NCBI GenBank assembly: GCA_041725875.1
Contig: JBGRQB010000045.1
Location: forward strand, 1 to 25,543
Reading direction: 5' to 3'
Source of the DNA: JBGRQB01 sp041725875
GTDB taxonomy: Bacteria > Bacteroidota > Ignavibacteria > Ignavibacteriales > Melioribacteraceae
Length of the DNA stretch: 25,543 nucleotides
Below are positions 7,812-14,504 of the stretch, in pieces (position 1 is the first letter of the stretch; the number at the start of each line of letters is the position of its first letter). The notes beneath the pieces were generated by a model. It saw only the letters and a list, made by a program, of their open reading frames with translations, had not been told where the DNA came from and did no database searches. Made by a program: the position numbers and the translations under genes.

Positions 7812-8513
7812 TTAAAACGTTGTAAATATCAGATATATTCCGCCCATAATTACCAGAATACCACAGATACGTTTTATCCATTTTAAGATATTTGATTCTT
7901 CACTCCAGTTCAAATAATTTTGAACTTTTCCGGCAAGCATTCCCGCTCCGGCAATTACAGCACAATGCCCTATTCCAAACGCAAGAAGATATACAATTGC
8001 CAAAGGGTAGTTTGTCTGCGCTGTCTGAAAAACAACTCCAAGCACCGGTGCCATATATGCAAATGTGCATGGACCAAGAGCAATCCCAAATAACAAACCT
8101 AAAACCAAAGCGGCAATTAATCCTGAAGACTTGGTTTGTTTTAATTTTAAAGAATTCCAGTTCAAATTAATTATGTCGAGCAAATATAACCCGACAACAA
8201 AAAATATCGCAGCAACAATATAGTTTCCAAAACTTCCTACATCTCCCATAAGTCTGCCCAAATAAGCTGTTACAATTCCAATCAATGCAATTGTAATTAA
8301 AATACCTGTTGAAAAAACCATAGAGATTGCAAAAGTTTTTTTTGCAGAAATTTTACCCTGAGAACTTATGTAGCCTATGATTAACGGAATACTTGATAGA
8401 TGACAAGGTGAAAGAATGATACTGAGCACTCCCCAGCCAAATGATGCAATTACTGCAACCGAGACAGTCCCTGTCATCCATTCATAAAGAAGATTAAACA
8501 AGCTATCAATCAT
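7812..8513 (-). CDS. CcdA/DsbD-family transmembrane electron transporter
   Basis: A 233-residue protein with about six membrane segments. It has the two hallmark cysteine sites of the CcdA/DsbD membrane domain: LSPCHLSS (Cys37) and LGPCTFAY (Cys149). In this family the cysteine pair moves reducing equivalents from cytoplasmic thioredoxin to periplasmic thioredoxin-like partners. The length fits CcdA rather than full DsbD, which has extra periplasmic domains. Its start overlaps the stop of the exported thioredoxin gene by 4 bases (ATGA), so the two probably form a split DsbD-like relay. It is the last gene of the ArsR-controlled operon. A cytochrome c maturation role is the alternative, but the neighbours favour thiol or metalloid chemistry. 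Confidence 0.88.
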   Translation of the reverse strand: MIDSLFNLLYEWMTGTVSVAVIASFGWGVLSIILSPCHLSSIPLIIGYISSQGKISAKKTFAISMVFSTGILITIALIGIVTAYLGRLMGDVGSFGNYIVAAIFFVVGLYLLDIINLNWNSLKLKQTKSSGLIAALVLGLLFGIALGPCTFAYMAPVLGVVFQTAQTNYPLAIVYLLAFGIGHCAVIAGAGMLAGKVQNYLNWSEESNILKWIKRICGILVIMGGIYLIFTTF

Positions 8514-8899
8514 TTGTTATCCTTTTTGATAACTTTTAATCCTTTTTTTTGCAATATTTTATCTATTTCATTTTCAGGATAAAATCCTTCGTGACGATGA
8601 AATTCTTTTCCGTTTTCATCTAAAAATACCTGAGTAGGAATTATTTTTATTTTATACTGTGTTGCATATTTTTTCTGATCAGCTTTCCACACATCGTGAA
8701 AAACAACTTTCACCTGCTTGCCATATTTCTTTTCAATTGCATCCATAACAGGCTGCATTTTTTTACAAGGAATACAGTTTTTAGAACCCAACTCCACAAA
8801 AGTTACTTTTGGTTTTGCACTGCAGCAACTCCCGCTTTGTGCAAACATTATCCCTGAAAATATTACAAAACTCAATATCAGTAAAACATTCTTTTTCAT
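8510..8899 (-). CDS. Exported thioredoxin-family protein
   Basis: A 129-residue protein with an N-terminal signal peptide (MKKNVLLILSFVIFSGIMFA) and then a Cys-Cys pair at 25-26. The thioredoxin fold follows with active site Cys42-Ile-Pro-Cys45 and cis-proline in 'IIPTQVF'. A cysteine just after the signal could allow lipidation, but a full lipobox is not evident. It starts 4 bases after the DGC gene stop, with AGGA in the overlap, and overlaps the CcdA-like gene. It is the likely periplasmic acceptor of electrons from that transporter. The target thiol is not known. Confidence 0.9.
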   Translation of the reverse strand: MKKNVLLILSFVIFSGIMFAQSGSCCSAKPKVTFVELGSKNCIPCKKMQPVMDAIEKKYGKQVKVVFHDVWKADQKKYATQYKIKIIPTQVFLDENGKEFHRHEGFYPENEIDKILQKKGLKVIKKDNK

Positions 8900-8903
8900 C
8901 TGA

Positions 8904-9272
8904 TTATCCTATTTTAGTTGAAAGTTTTTTTGTAATCTCATCTATAACTGATTCGGTAATTTCCGTCTTTCCTTTTTCCACATCAAATTCGGTTAATACA
9001 AAATGTTCAAAAGGCAGTTCCTGTTTTTCAAATATTAATTTACCACAGGCAACCGGACAACCATCAATTACCAAATTTTTCTCCACACATTTTGCCGACT
9101 CAACAAATCCGGATAACTCTGCTCCAATTGCAGAAAGACAAGTCATTTTACCTTTGTTTTCTTTCATCAGTTTTCTTGCTACATTATCTGCAAGATATCC
9201 TGTGTTGGCAGCACCGGAACACGAATAGATTAAATTCTTTTTTGAGTCGCCGCAACTACAACATTTACTCAT
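8904..9272 (-). CDS. DGC-domain putative zinc-binding protein
   Basis: A 122-residue small cytoplasmic protein with eight cysteines at 4, 5, 7, 18, 45, 62, 72 and 76. It has the defining motif DGCPVACG (70-77) of the DGC family (PF08859), annotated as putative zinc-binding. Its function is not settled. In many anaerobes the family travels with DUF318-type permeases and small thioredoxins, as here. The N-terminal CCSCG cluster is an extra metal- or metalloid-binding candidate. GGGAGAAATT lies directly before the ATG. Confidence 0.88.
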   Translation of the reverse strand: MSKCCSCGDSKKNLIYSCSGAANTGYLADNVARKLMKENKGKMTCLSAIGAELSGFVESAKCVEKNLVIDGCPVACGKLIFEKQELPFEHFVLTEFDVEKGKTEITESVIDEITKKLSTKIG

Positions 9273-9301
9273 AATTTCTCCCCTTTATTTTGTAAAAAAT
9301 T

Positions 9302-9538
9302 TTAGTCTTCAGTCAGTAATTTCAAAATCTCTTCCTCTTTTGGAATTGCTCCCACGCATTTTACTTTTTCATTTACAACCAATCCCGGTGTCATCATAAC
9401 ACCATATTTCATAATTTCATTTAATTCCTGAACCTTTGTTACCTCTGCTTCAAGTCCATTTGTTTTTATTACTTCTCTTACTTTTTCTTCAAGAGTTAAA
9501 CATTTTTTGCAACCTGTTCCGAGAATTTTCACAATCAT
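9302..9538 (-). CDS. MTH895-type small thioredoxin (redox-active disulfide protein)
   Basis: A 78-residue thioredoxin/glutaredoxin-fold protein with active site Cys10-Lys-Lys-Cys13 and cis-proline in 'MMTPGLVVN'. It matches the small archaeal/bacterial family typified by MTH895 and annotated as redox-active disulfide protein 2. A third cysteine (Cys62) lies near the C-terminus. A strong AAAGGAG precedes the start. It sits 10 bases after the permease gene, a pairing common in arsenic-type operons, where it may deliver or reduce the permease substrate. Confidence 0.9.
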   Translation of the reverse strand: MIVKILGTGCKKCLTLEEKVREVIKTNGLEAEVTKVQELNEIMKYGVMMTPGLVVNEKVKCVGAIPKEEEILKLLTED

Positions 9539-9548
9539 TTTTTCTCCT

Positions 9549-10562
9549 TTAATAAATTAGATTAAATATAAATCCCACCAATATTATACCTGTCCCGACT
9601 ATAGTTATGAAAGTCAGAATAAGCGGGAGTTTTAAAACTTTTTTTAAGATTATCATTTCGGGAAGTGAAAGTGCAATAACCGACATCATAAATGCAAGCG
9701 CGGTTCCAAGAGAAGCACCTTTACCTATTAAGGCTTGAATGACAGGAACAATTCCGGCAGCATTGGAGTACATCGGTATTCCCATAATAACAGCAAGGGG
9801 AACCGACCACCAGGCTGATTTACCCATCATTCCTGCAAGGAAATTTTCCGGCACATAACCATGAACTCCGGCTCCGACTGCAATACCAAGAACCACATAA
9901 ATCCACACTTTTCCTACAATTTCTTTTACTGCTTCAATTCCTTTTTCAATTCTTTCGTCAAGCGTAAGTTTTACTTCAACATATTCTATATCTTTTTTAG
10001 TCTGAATTTCCTGCACCCAGTCTTCAAGATATTTTTCCAGTTTTAATCTGCCAATCAGCCATCCGCTTGAAACGGCAATAAATAATCCGGTTCCGACATA
10101 AAGCAAAGTTGTTTGCCAGCCGAACAATCCAAACAAAAGAACCAACGCAACTTCATTGATCATTGGTGCTGCAATTAAAAAGGAAAATGTTACTCCAAGC
10201 GGAATGCCTGCTTCTACAAAACCAAGGAAAAGCGGGATAGCAGAACAGGAACAGAAAGGTGTTACAATACCAAGATTTGCAGAAAGAATATTTCCGTAAA
10301 ACTCTTTTTTTCCGCCTAAAAGTTTTCTTGTTCGCTCCGGTGAAAAATATGTTCTTACTATTCCGATGGCAAAAACTATAAGCAATAGCAGAAGAAGTAC
10401 TTTGGGGACTTCAAAAACAAAAAACCAAACGGCTTCGGTAAGATGTGTCCCTTTTTCAAAATTGAACAACGTGTAAATAAAAAAATCTGTGATCGATTCC
10501 AGATTAAAATAGAGCAAAAACCATATTGGCAAAAGAAGTAAAACAACTATCATTTTTTTCAT
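9549..10562 (-). CDS. ArsP-like permease (DUF318/PF03773 family)
   Basis: A 337-residue protein with about eight to ten membrane segments. Its family signature in the middle of the membrane domain is TPFCSCSAIP (Cys104 and Cys106), and a second half-repeat holds 'GIPMYSNAAGIVPV'. A charged cytoplasmic loop lies at about 185-215. Family members include ArsP, an efflux permease for trivalent organoarsenicals, as well as uncharacterised permeases. The ArsR regulator upstream supports a metalloid or thiol-reactive substrate, but the exact one cannot be read from the sequence. AGGT lies about 7 bases before the ATG. Confidence 0.85.
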   Translation of the reverse strand: MKKMIVVLLLLPIWFLLYFNLESITDFFIYTLFNFEKGTHLTEAVWFFVFEVPKVLLLLLLIVFAIGIVRTYFSPERTRKLLGGKKEFYGNILSANLGIVTPFCSCSAIPLFLGFVEAGIPLGVTFSFLIAAPMINEVALVLLFGLFGWQTTLLYVGTGLFIAVSSGWLIGRLKLEKYLEDWVQEIQTKKDIEYVEVKLTLDERIEKGIEAVKEIVGKVWIYVVLGIAVGAGVHGYVPENFLAGMMGKSAWWSVPLAVIMGIPMYSNAAGIVPVIQALIGKGASLGTALAFMMSVIALSLPEMIILKKVLKLPLILTFITIVGTGIILVGFIFNLIY

Positions 10563-10589
10563 AACATACCTGAGACAACTTTTAATTTT

Positions 10590-11036
10590 TTATTTTCTGG
10601 TTTTATTTGGTCTGAGCGCGCATAAGCAGGAACCATTTAACTGTTCACGATTATTTATTCGCAATGGCAAATTATCTTTATCCCACTCAAACATTCCGCC
10701 TGACAAATTAGCAAGATTTGTGAATCCTTTTTCCTGCAAAAATTCAATAATTTGTTTACTTCTTATTCCCGCATTATCCGCAACAATAAGCGGTTTCTCT
10801 TTTGGTAAATCTTCAAAATTTTCCTTTACTTCTTCAGGACGGGCAATTATCAAATTTTCAACATCAAAACTTTTATAGTTTATTTCATTACTCCTTCTTA
10901 AATCAAGAAGCCAGGCTCCGCTGCAGCATTCCTCATACACTTCTTTTGGAGAAAAATTTTTTATGACCCCAATCTGGTTCCCTTTGTTTTTGAACATCTT
11001 TATCTCATATTTATTGATTTTCTTATTCCACTTCAT
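10590..11036 (-). CDS. Rhodanese-like domain protein lacking the catalytic cysteine
   Basis: A 148-residue protein. Residues about 25-128 form one rhodanese domain (SPKEVYEE, WLLDLRRSNE, FTNLANLSGGMFEWDKDNLP). The active loop, normally CxxGxRS, reads Asp87-Asn-Ala-Gly-Ile-Arg-Ser93, so aspartate replaces the sulfur-carrying cysteine. A Cys-Leu-Cys motif (137-139) sits in a basic C-terminal tail, and Cys37-Cys38 lie early in the domain. Ordinary sulfurtransferase activity is therefore unlikely. Metal or oxyanion binding, or a scaffold role, is possible. The ATG at 11036 has no Shine-Dalgarno and abuts an operator-like repeat. Met14 at 10997, preceded by GAGA, is an alternative start. Confidence 0.82.
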   Translation of the reverse strand: MKWNKKINKYEIKMFKNKGNQIGVIKNFSPKEVYEECCSGAWLLDLRRSNEINYKSFDVENLIIARPEEVKENFEDLPKEKPLIVADNAGIRSKQIIEFLQEKGFTNLANLSGGMFEWDKDNLPLRINNREQLNGSCLCALRPNKTRK

Positions 11037-11038
11037 TC

Positions 11039-11058
11039 ATTTCGGTTTTTACCGAAAT
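11039..11058. promoter_or_regulatory. Second ArsR-type operator, at the start of the rhodanese-like gene
   Basis: A perfect inverted repeat ATTTCGGT-N4-ACCGAAAT, extendable by 1 bp each side to 9-bp arms (11038-11059). It lies between the arsR stop and the next start codon, ending 2 bases before the ATG. It shares the pattern ATTTCGKT-N4-AMCGAAAT with the site upstream of arsR. As RNA it would also form a hairpin next to the start. Confidence 0.65.
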
Positions 11059-11073
11059 GTTGCATAAAATTTT

Positions 11074-11418
11074 TTAGATATTACAAATCTCGTTGCGATC
11101 AAGAGATTTTATACGTTCTTTATCATTTATAATAATGTTTTCATCATTTATCCAAAAATCAAGACTCGATAAAATTGCTGCAATTCTCGGATCAGCCGGA
11201 CGAGGATTAATTTTAAAATTAACCCATTTCCCATCCTTTTCTTCAAGAATAAAACCGGTATCTTTTAATAACTTAAGATGTTGGGAAACCGTAGATAAAG
11301 CAAGATCAAGTAATTCTCTTATTTCGCACACACACAAATACCTTGCCTGCAGAGCTTTAAGAATTCTTAATCTGTTTTTATCAGAAAGGGCTTTATATAT
11401 TGAAGTAACTTTATCCAC
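11074..11418 (-). CDS. arsR: ArsR-family metalloregulator
   Basis: A 114-residue ArsR/SmtB winged-helix repressor. The start resembles other family members (IYKALSDKNRLRIL). In the DNA-recognition region Cys29-Val-Cys31 precedes EIRELL, which corresponds to the ELCVCDL arsenite site of classical ArsR. The third cysteine of that site is missing, but Cys112 lies three residues from the C-terminus and could complete a site across the dimer. The recognition helix is STVSQHLKLL. Translation probably begins at GTG 11418: frame and family alignment fit it, and two nearby ATGs are out of frame. It leads a seven-gene operon and has operator-like repeats upstream and downstream. Confidence 0.9.
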   Translation of the reverse strand: MDKVTSIYKALSDKNRLRILKALQARYLCVCEIRELLDLALSTVSQHLKLLKDTGFILEEKDGKWVNFKINPRPADPRIAAILSSLDFWINDENIIINDKERIKSLDRNEICNI

Positions 11419-11427
11419 ACCATTTTC

Positions 11428-11447
11428 ATTTCGTTAATGAACGAAAT
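11428..11447. promoter_or_regulatory. ArsR-type operator upstream of arsR
   Basis: A perfect inverted repeat ATTTCGTT-N4-AACGAAAT, ending 9 bases before the arsR start codon and overlapping the predicted -10 element. Its symmetry, spacing and position fit an autoregulatory ArsR operator. It matches the second site at 11039-11058 in all but one base per arm. Confidence 0.72.
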
Positions 11448-11473
11448 ATAAAAATCTTAATTTTAAATGCCAA
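11444..11473 (-). promoter_or_regulatory. Predicted arsR operon promoter
   Basis: Minus-strand TTG (11473-11471), a 20-base spacer and TATATTT (11450-11444) fit the Bacteroidota promoter. The -10 overlaps the operator, so a bound repressor would block RNA polymerase. The leader before the GTG start would be very short. Confidence 0.6.
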
Positions 11474-11490
11474 TATATTTTTAAAAACAT

Positions 11491-11516
11491 TTCCGATAAA
11501 TTTTACTTTATCGGAA
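11491..11516 (-). terminator. Intrinsic terminator after the SnoaL-like gene
   Basis: A perfect 10-bp stem TTCCGATAAA / TTTATCGGAA with a 6-base loop, followed on the minus strand by ATGTTTTTA. It lies 29 bases past the SnoaL-like stop and just upstream of the arsR promoter, insulating the two operons. Confidence 0.65.
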
Positions 11517-11544
11517 AAGAGTTTTAAATAATTTTTGTCGTAAT

Positions 11545-11904
11545 TTATTTTTGCGGTATCGGAAGATTGTGCATACGCAGAAACGAAAGTTTATCCCAGT
11601 AACCCCGCTGGAAAATTATTTTATCATCTTTGGTCTGGAAAAATCCGCATCCTCTTAATCCAAGCGGATCTTTCCATTCAAGAATTCCCCAATCTTTATC
11701 CTCAAAAATATTTTCAACAATGCAGGTCATATCAGCTTGAGCAAATTCATTTACAAACATTTCTTTAATTGCATTTTTTCCGGTAACAGGATCATTTGCT
11801 ACCTGATGATTAATTGCTTCCTCTGCGTAAAACCGGGAAATTAATTCTGCATCGCCTTTGTTAAAGGCTTCAACCCATTGTTGTATTAATTCTTTCGGAC
11901 TCAT
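11545..11904 (-). CDS. SnoaL-like nuclear transport factor 2-fold protein
   Basis: A 119-residue protein with the alpha+beta cone of the SnoaL/NTF2-like superfamily: an N-terminal helix pair (ELIQQWVEAFNKGDAE), a strand with the 'YAEEAINHQ' His, and C-terminal strands ending 'QRGYWDKLSF'. The family includes polyketide cyclases, isomerases and many uncharacterised proteins. No specific catalytic set can be assigned. GAGGA precedes the ATG. It lies 30 bases after the CGGC-domain gene and is likely co-transcribed with it. Confidence 0.8.
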   Translation of the reverse strand: MSPKELIQQWVEAFNKGDAELISRFYAEEAINHQVANDPVTGKNAIKEMFVNEFAQADMTCIVENIFEDKDWGILEWKDPLGLRGCGFFQTKDDKIIFQRGYWDKLSFLRMHNLPIPQK

Positions 11905-11934
11905 AAATTCCTCACTTTTTAATAAGTGCTTTTG

Positions 11935-12267
11935 TTAATGCGTGTAATCAAAAATTTCTATTTCTTCACCAACTTTTTTTATTATCGATTTTTTCATTTG
12001 ATCAAAATGGGGACAGGCAAACCCGATTGGATTTCCTCTTGAAATACAGGATGCAAATGCAATTCCTTCAGCTCCGCGATCAACCATGTTTTTTGCACGA
12101 AAGACAGCTTTTTTGCCCGGACATCCGCCGCAGCTTACAAATCCTACAACTTCAACAGGTCCTGACTCCTGAAATGCCAGCTTTCCATTAGCTGCAACTT
12201 TAAAATCTGTTGTTCCCGGACAAGCATCTTCTGTCTGCTGACACCTGATTATACCAACTTTTTTCAT
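11935..12267 (-). CDS. CGGC-domain putative metal-binding protein
   Basis: A 110-residue protein with cysteines at 9, 16, 46, 49, 74 and 85. It contains the family-defining Cys46-Gly-Gly-Cys49 motif in 'VSCGGCPGKK' and an IRCQQTEDACPG N-terminus. This matches the CGGC domain (PF08821), thought to bind metal and found mainly in anaerobes. No biochemical function is established. GAGGAG lies 7-12 bases upstream of the ATG. It heads a two-gene unit with the SnoaL-like gene, between two operons that also encode cysteine-rich proteins. Confidence 0.88.
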   Translation of the reverse strand: MKKVGIIRCQQTEDACPGTTDFKVAANGKLAFQESGPVEVVGFVSCGGCPGKKAVFRAKNMVDRGAEGIAFASCISRGNPIGFACPHFDQMKKSIIKKVGEEIEIFDYTH

Positions 12268-12428
12268 CTCATTCTCCTCAAACTCTCTCTCTGAAAATTG
12301 AACTAGTTTCTTTCTTCAGACAGTATTACACTTTACATAAATAAAATTTCGAATAGTAAATGCTAAATTAATGATACTTATAATGGAAGGGAAATATTAT
12401 TTTCCGATCTGAAATGATTGAGATGAAA

Positions 12429-12905
12429 CTATAAATGAATGGTTTCAAATCCTCTTTTTTTGATGGCGTTTAAAACCAGATTTCTGTGACAACCTGCGGG
12501 GTTTTCTTCTACGCAAAAGAAAACTATATTTTTCACATTTCGAATTTTGAGCTGGTTAAAAAACAAATCCAAATCGAACGGTTCCAATATTTCTTTTTGA
12601 TAGTTGCAGATATATTCCTCTGCCAGCTCTTTTCTTTCCGATTGTTTAATCTTTAATTTTTTATCCTCACTAAATTGAATTTCCAGCATATTTCTTGTAG
12701 GAGCAAGACCTTCGAGATGTAAATAATCTATTTTTAATTCTTGAAGTTTACTCTGCAATTTCCTGCTATTTGCAAATGTATATTTTGAACCGCGGACTGC
12801 TCTGCGCATTCTTATATCGCAAAAGAGATCGATATTATTTTCAGTGAGTTTGTTAAAAAAATTTTCTTCTGTTAAATTATAAACTCCGATTGAATAAAAT
12901 TTCAT
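12429..12905 (-). CDS. DUF488-family protein
   Basis: A 158-residue protein of the DUF488 family. The N-terminal 'FYSIGVYNLTEENF' segment and 'LFCDIRMRR' follow the family pattern. So does the C-terminal signature FFCVEENPAGCHR (Cys131, Cys139-His140-Arg141), which resembles a phosphatase or metal-binding loop. The function is unknown. AGGTGA precedes the ATG. It lies 36 bases after the cysteine-synthase-like gene and is probably the last gene of the MarR operon, which hints at a link to sulfur or thiol metabolism. Confidence 0.85.
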   Translation of the reverse strand: MKFYSIGVYNLTEENFFNKLTENNIDLFCDIRMRRAVRGSKYTFANSRKLQSKLQELKIDYLHLEGLAPTRNMLEIQFSEDKKLKIKQSERKELAEEYICNYQKEILEPFDLDLFFNQLKIRNVKNIVFFCVEENPAGCHRNLVLNAIKKRGFETIHL

Positions 12906-12941
12906 AGTTCACCTGATATCAATTTAGAATTAACTATCGAG

Positions 12942-13853
12942 TTATTGATACAAATCTCCATTCAGATATTTTAAACCGGAATCAATTATAACTGTTACAA
13001 CTTTTTTACCGGATCCAATTTCTTTTGCTCTTTGAAGAGCGGCCCATACATTTGCTCCCGATGTAATTCCGCCAAAAATTCCTTCTTTTTTTGCCAGCTC
13101 ATTTGCTGTTCTGTATGCATCTTCATCTTTCACAGAGATAACTTCATCCACCAAATCTTTTCTGAAAATTTCCGGTAGAAATGAAAGTCCGATTCCTTCC
13201 AATTTATGTTTTCCGCTTGTATCGCCACCAGAAATATTTCTAACGTGATACGGTTCTGCTGCAACAATTTTTATATTTGGATTATTCTCTTTCAAAATTT
13301 CAGCATTACCGGATATACATCCCCCTGAACCGACAACAGCAACAAACTCATCGATATCACTTCCCAGTTCTTTTACTATTTCTCTTCCCATTGAATGATA
13401 ACCAAGTTTGTTATCAATATTGTGAATTTGATTTGGCCAGAATGTATCGGGTTCGGTAATTAATTCTTTTGTGCGTGAAATCATTTTATCAATAACACTT
13501 GCAGTGAGAATTCCGTTTTCAGCATGAACAATTTCAACTGTTGCACCAAATGCTCTCATTGTTTGAAGTTTTTCCTCAGAAAAACCATTTGATGAAACAA
13601 AGTGTGATTCATATCCTTTTGTTGCACAAACCATTGCAAGTGAGCTGCCTGTACTTCCGCCGGTATATTCAACAACTTTGTCGCCCTGTTTAAGTTCACC
13701 TCTGCGTTCTGCACCTTCAATCATCGAAAGAGCCATTCTGTCTTTCATACTGCCTGTAGGGTTTGCGCCTTCGAATTTTACATAAATATCCGCGCAATCT
13801 TTATCTGTTAGTTTATTCAACTTTATAAGCGGTGTGTTTCCAATTGAAATCAT
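12942..13853 (-). CDS. Cysteine-synthase-family PLP-dependent enzyme
   Basis: A 303-residue fold-type II PLP enzyme. The NTPL start is followed by NPTGSMKDR with Schiff-base Lys37. The substrate loop reads YTGGSTGS (63-70) instead of the TSGNTG of standard CysK. The phosphate-binding loop is VGSGG (174-178), not GTGGT, and Ser292 near the C-terminus contacts the PLP ring nitrogen in relatives. These changes place it in the broader cysteine synthase/cystathionine-beta-synthase-like group, so the nucleophile may differ from sulfide. AAAGGAAAAGGAAT precedes the ATG. It sits 29 bases after marR in the same operon. Confidence 0.88.
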   Translation of the reverse strand: MISIGNTPLIKLNKLTDKDCADIYVKFEGANPTGSMKDRMALSMIEGAERRGELKQGDKVVEYTGGSTGSSLAMVCATKGYESHFVSSNGFSEEKLQTMRAFGATVEIVHAENGILTASVIDKMISRTKELITEPDTFWPNQIHNIDNKLGYHSMGREIVKELGSDIDEFVAVVGSGGCISGNAEILKENNPNIKIVAAEPYHVRNISGGDTSGKHKLEGIGLSFLPEIFRKDLVDEVISVKDEDAYRTANELAKKEGIFGGITSGANVWAALQRAKEIGSGKKVVTVIIDSGLKYLNGDLYQ

Positions 13854-13882
13854 ATTCCTTTTCCTTTAGAATATCTTCTGAA

Positions 13883-14362
13883 TCATTTTATATTTTTACC
13901 GGCGCGTTCGTTAAAACTTTTAGCAGTAATTTGATTTTCAAAACTTTCCAGAGCCGGCAGGAAATGTTTGTTTGTGCGGAGTATTTGTTTAACAGCTTTT
14001 TGACCGCCATTCCAAACTCTCAAAAATTCAGGAAACTCTTTTTTTGCTTTTTTTGATAACTGAATATTTTTCTTTCTGGTATCTGTTTTATCTCTGGTAA
14101 CTTCAATATATCCTTTGTTTGACATTCTGTTTAACATTTTGGTTATGGCAGGCTGTGAAAAATGAAGAGCTTCTGCTATTTCACTCATTGTACTTACACC
14201 ATTTTTCTCCAGATATAAAAATATCAAATGCCAGCTTGGTTCAATTTCCAGATTATTCTCTTTATATAAATCTTTAATATGTTTTGACAGAGTATCGCTC
14301 AATCTTTTTAATCTTGCTGTAACTCCCAAAAATTCCAGTTCTCTTAAAAAATCATTTTCCAT
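13883..14362 (-). CDS. MarR-family transcriptional regulator
   Basis: A 159-residue winged-helix MarR-type regulator. N-terminal dimerisation helices (to about 40) are followed by the HTH at about 55-85 (TMSEIAEALHFSQPAITKMLNRM) and the wing containing DKTDTRKKN. C-terminal helices complete the dimer. No cysteine is present, so a direct thiol switch is unlikely and a ligand is expected. The gene leads an operon with the cysteine-synthase-like and DUF488 genes. Two palindromes around its promoter suggest autorepression. No Shine-Dalgarno is evident. Confidence 0.9.
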   Translation of the reverse strand: MENDFLRELEFLGVTARLKRLSDTLSKHIKDLYKENNLEIEPSWHLIFLYLEKNGVSTMSEIAEALHFSQPAITKMLNRMSNKGYIEVTRDKTDTRKKNIQLSKKAKKEFPEFLRVWNGGQKAVKQILRTNKHFLPALESFENQITAKSFNERAGKNIK

Positions 14363-14374
14363 TTACAATCCATT

Positions 14375-14394
14375 TTACTTAACCAGTTAAGTAA
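14375..14394. promoter_or_regulatory. MarR-type operator, proximal
   Basis: A palindrome with perfect 9-bp arms (TTACTTAAC-ca-GTTAAGTAA). It lies 13 bases before the marR start and just downstream of the -10, so it covers the likely transcription start. It shares the ACTTAAC half-site with the distal copy. Confidence 0.7.
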
Positions 14395-14422
14395 ACTTAC
14401 GTTTAAATACTTAACTAGTCAA
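14392..14422 (-). promoter_or_regulatory. Predicted marR operon promoter
   Basis: Minus-strand TTG (14422-14420), a 20-base spacer and TAAGTTTA (14399-14392) fit the Bacteroidota promoter. The -35 lies inside the distal palindrome and the -10 touches the proximal one. Confidence 0.55.
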
Positions 14423-14427
14423 GTATT
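14406..14427. promoter_or_regulatory. MarR-type operator, distal
   Basis: A palindrome with 10-bp arms and one mismatch (AATACTTAAC-ta-GTCAAGTATT). Its centre is 32 bp from that of the proximal site, about three helical turns, which would place two dimers on the same DNA face. Confidence 0.65.
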
Positions 14428-14449
14428 TTTAAATTTTGTTTCATAAAAA

Positions 14450-14479
14450 ATCCCGTAACCGAATTTTCGATCACGGGAT
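14450..14479 (-). terminator. Intrinsic terminator of the TonB receptor gene
   Basis: Stem ATCCCGT / ACGGGAT followed on the minus strand by a run of six T, 26 bases past the receptor stop codon. This is a typical rho-independent terminator. Confidence 0.8.
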
Positions 14480-14504
14480 GAAATTAAATTTATTCAGTTA
14501 AAAA

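Noticed and set aside
8809..9228. Plus-strand 139-codon frame opposite the DGC and thioredoxin genes
   Set aside because: It is antisense to two clear family members, and its serine/phenylalanine-rich composition reflects the complementary strand.
11093..11437. Plus-strand 114-codon frame opposite arsR
   Set aside because: It mirrors the ArsR coding frame and has no independent motif or ribosome site.
12340..12360. ATTTCGAA half-site upstream of the CGGC gene as a third ArsR operator
   Set aside because: Only one arm matches and there is no inverted partner at the 4-base spacing seen in the two real candidates.
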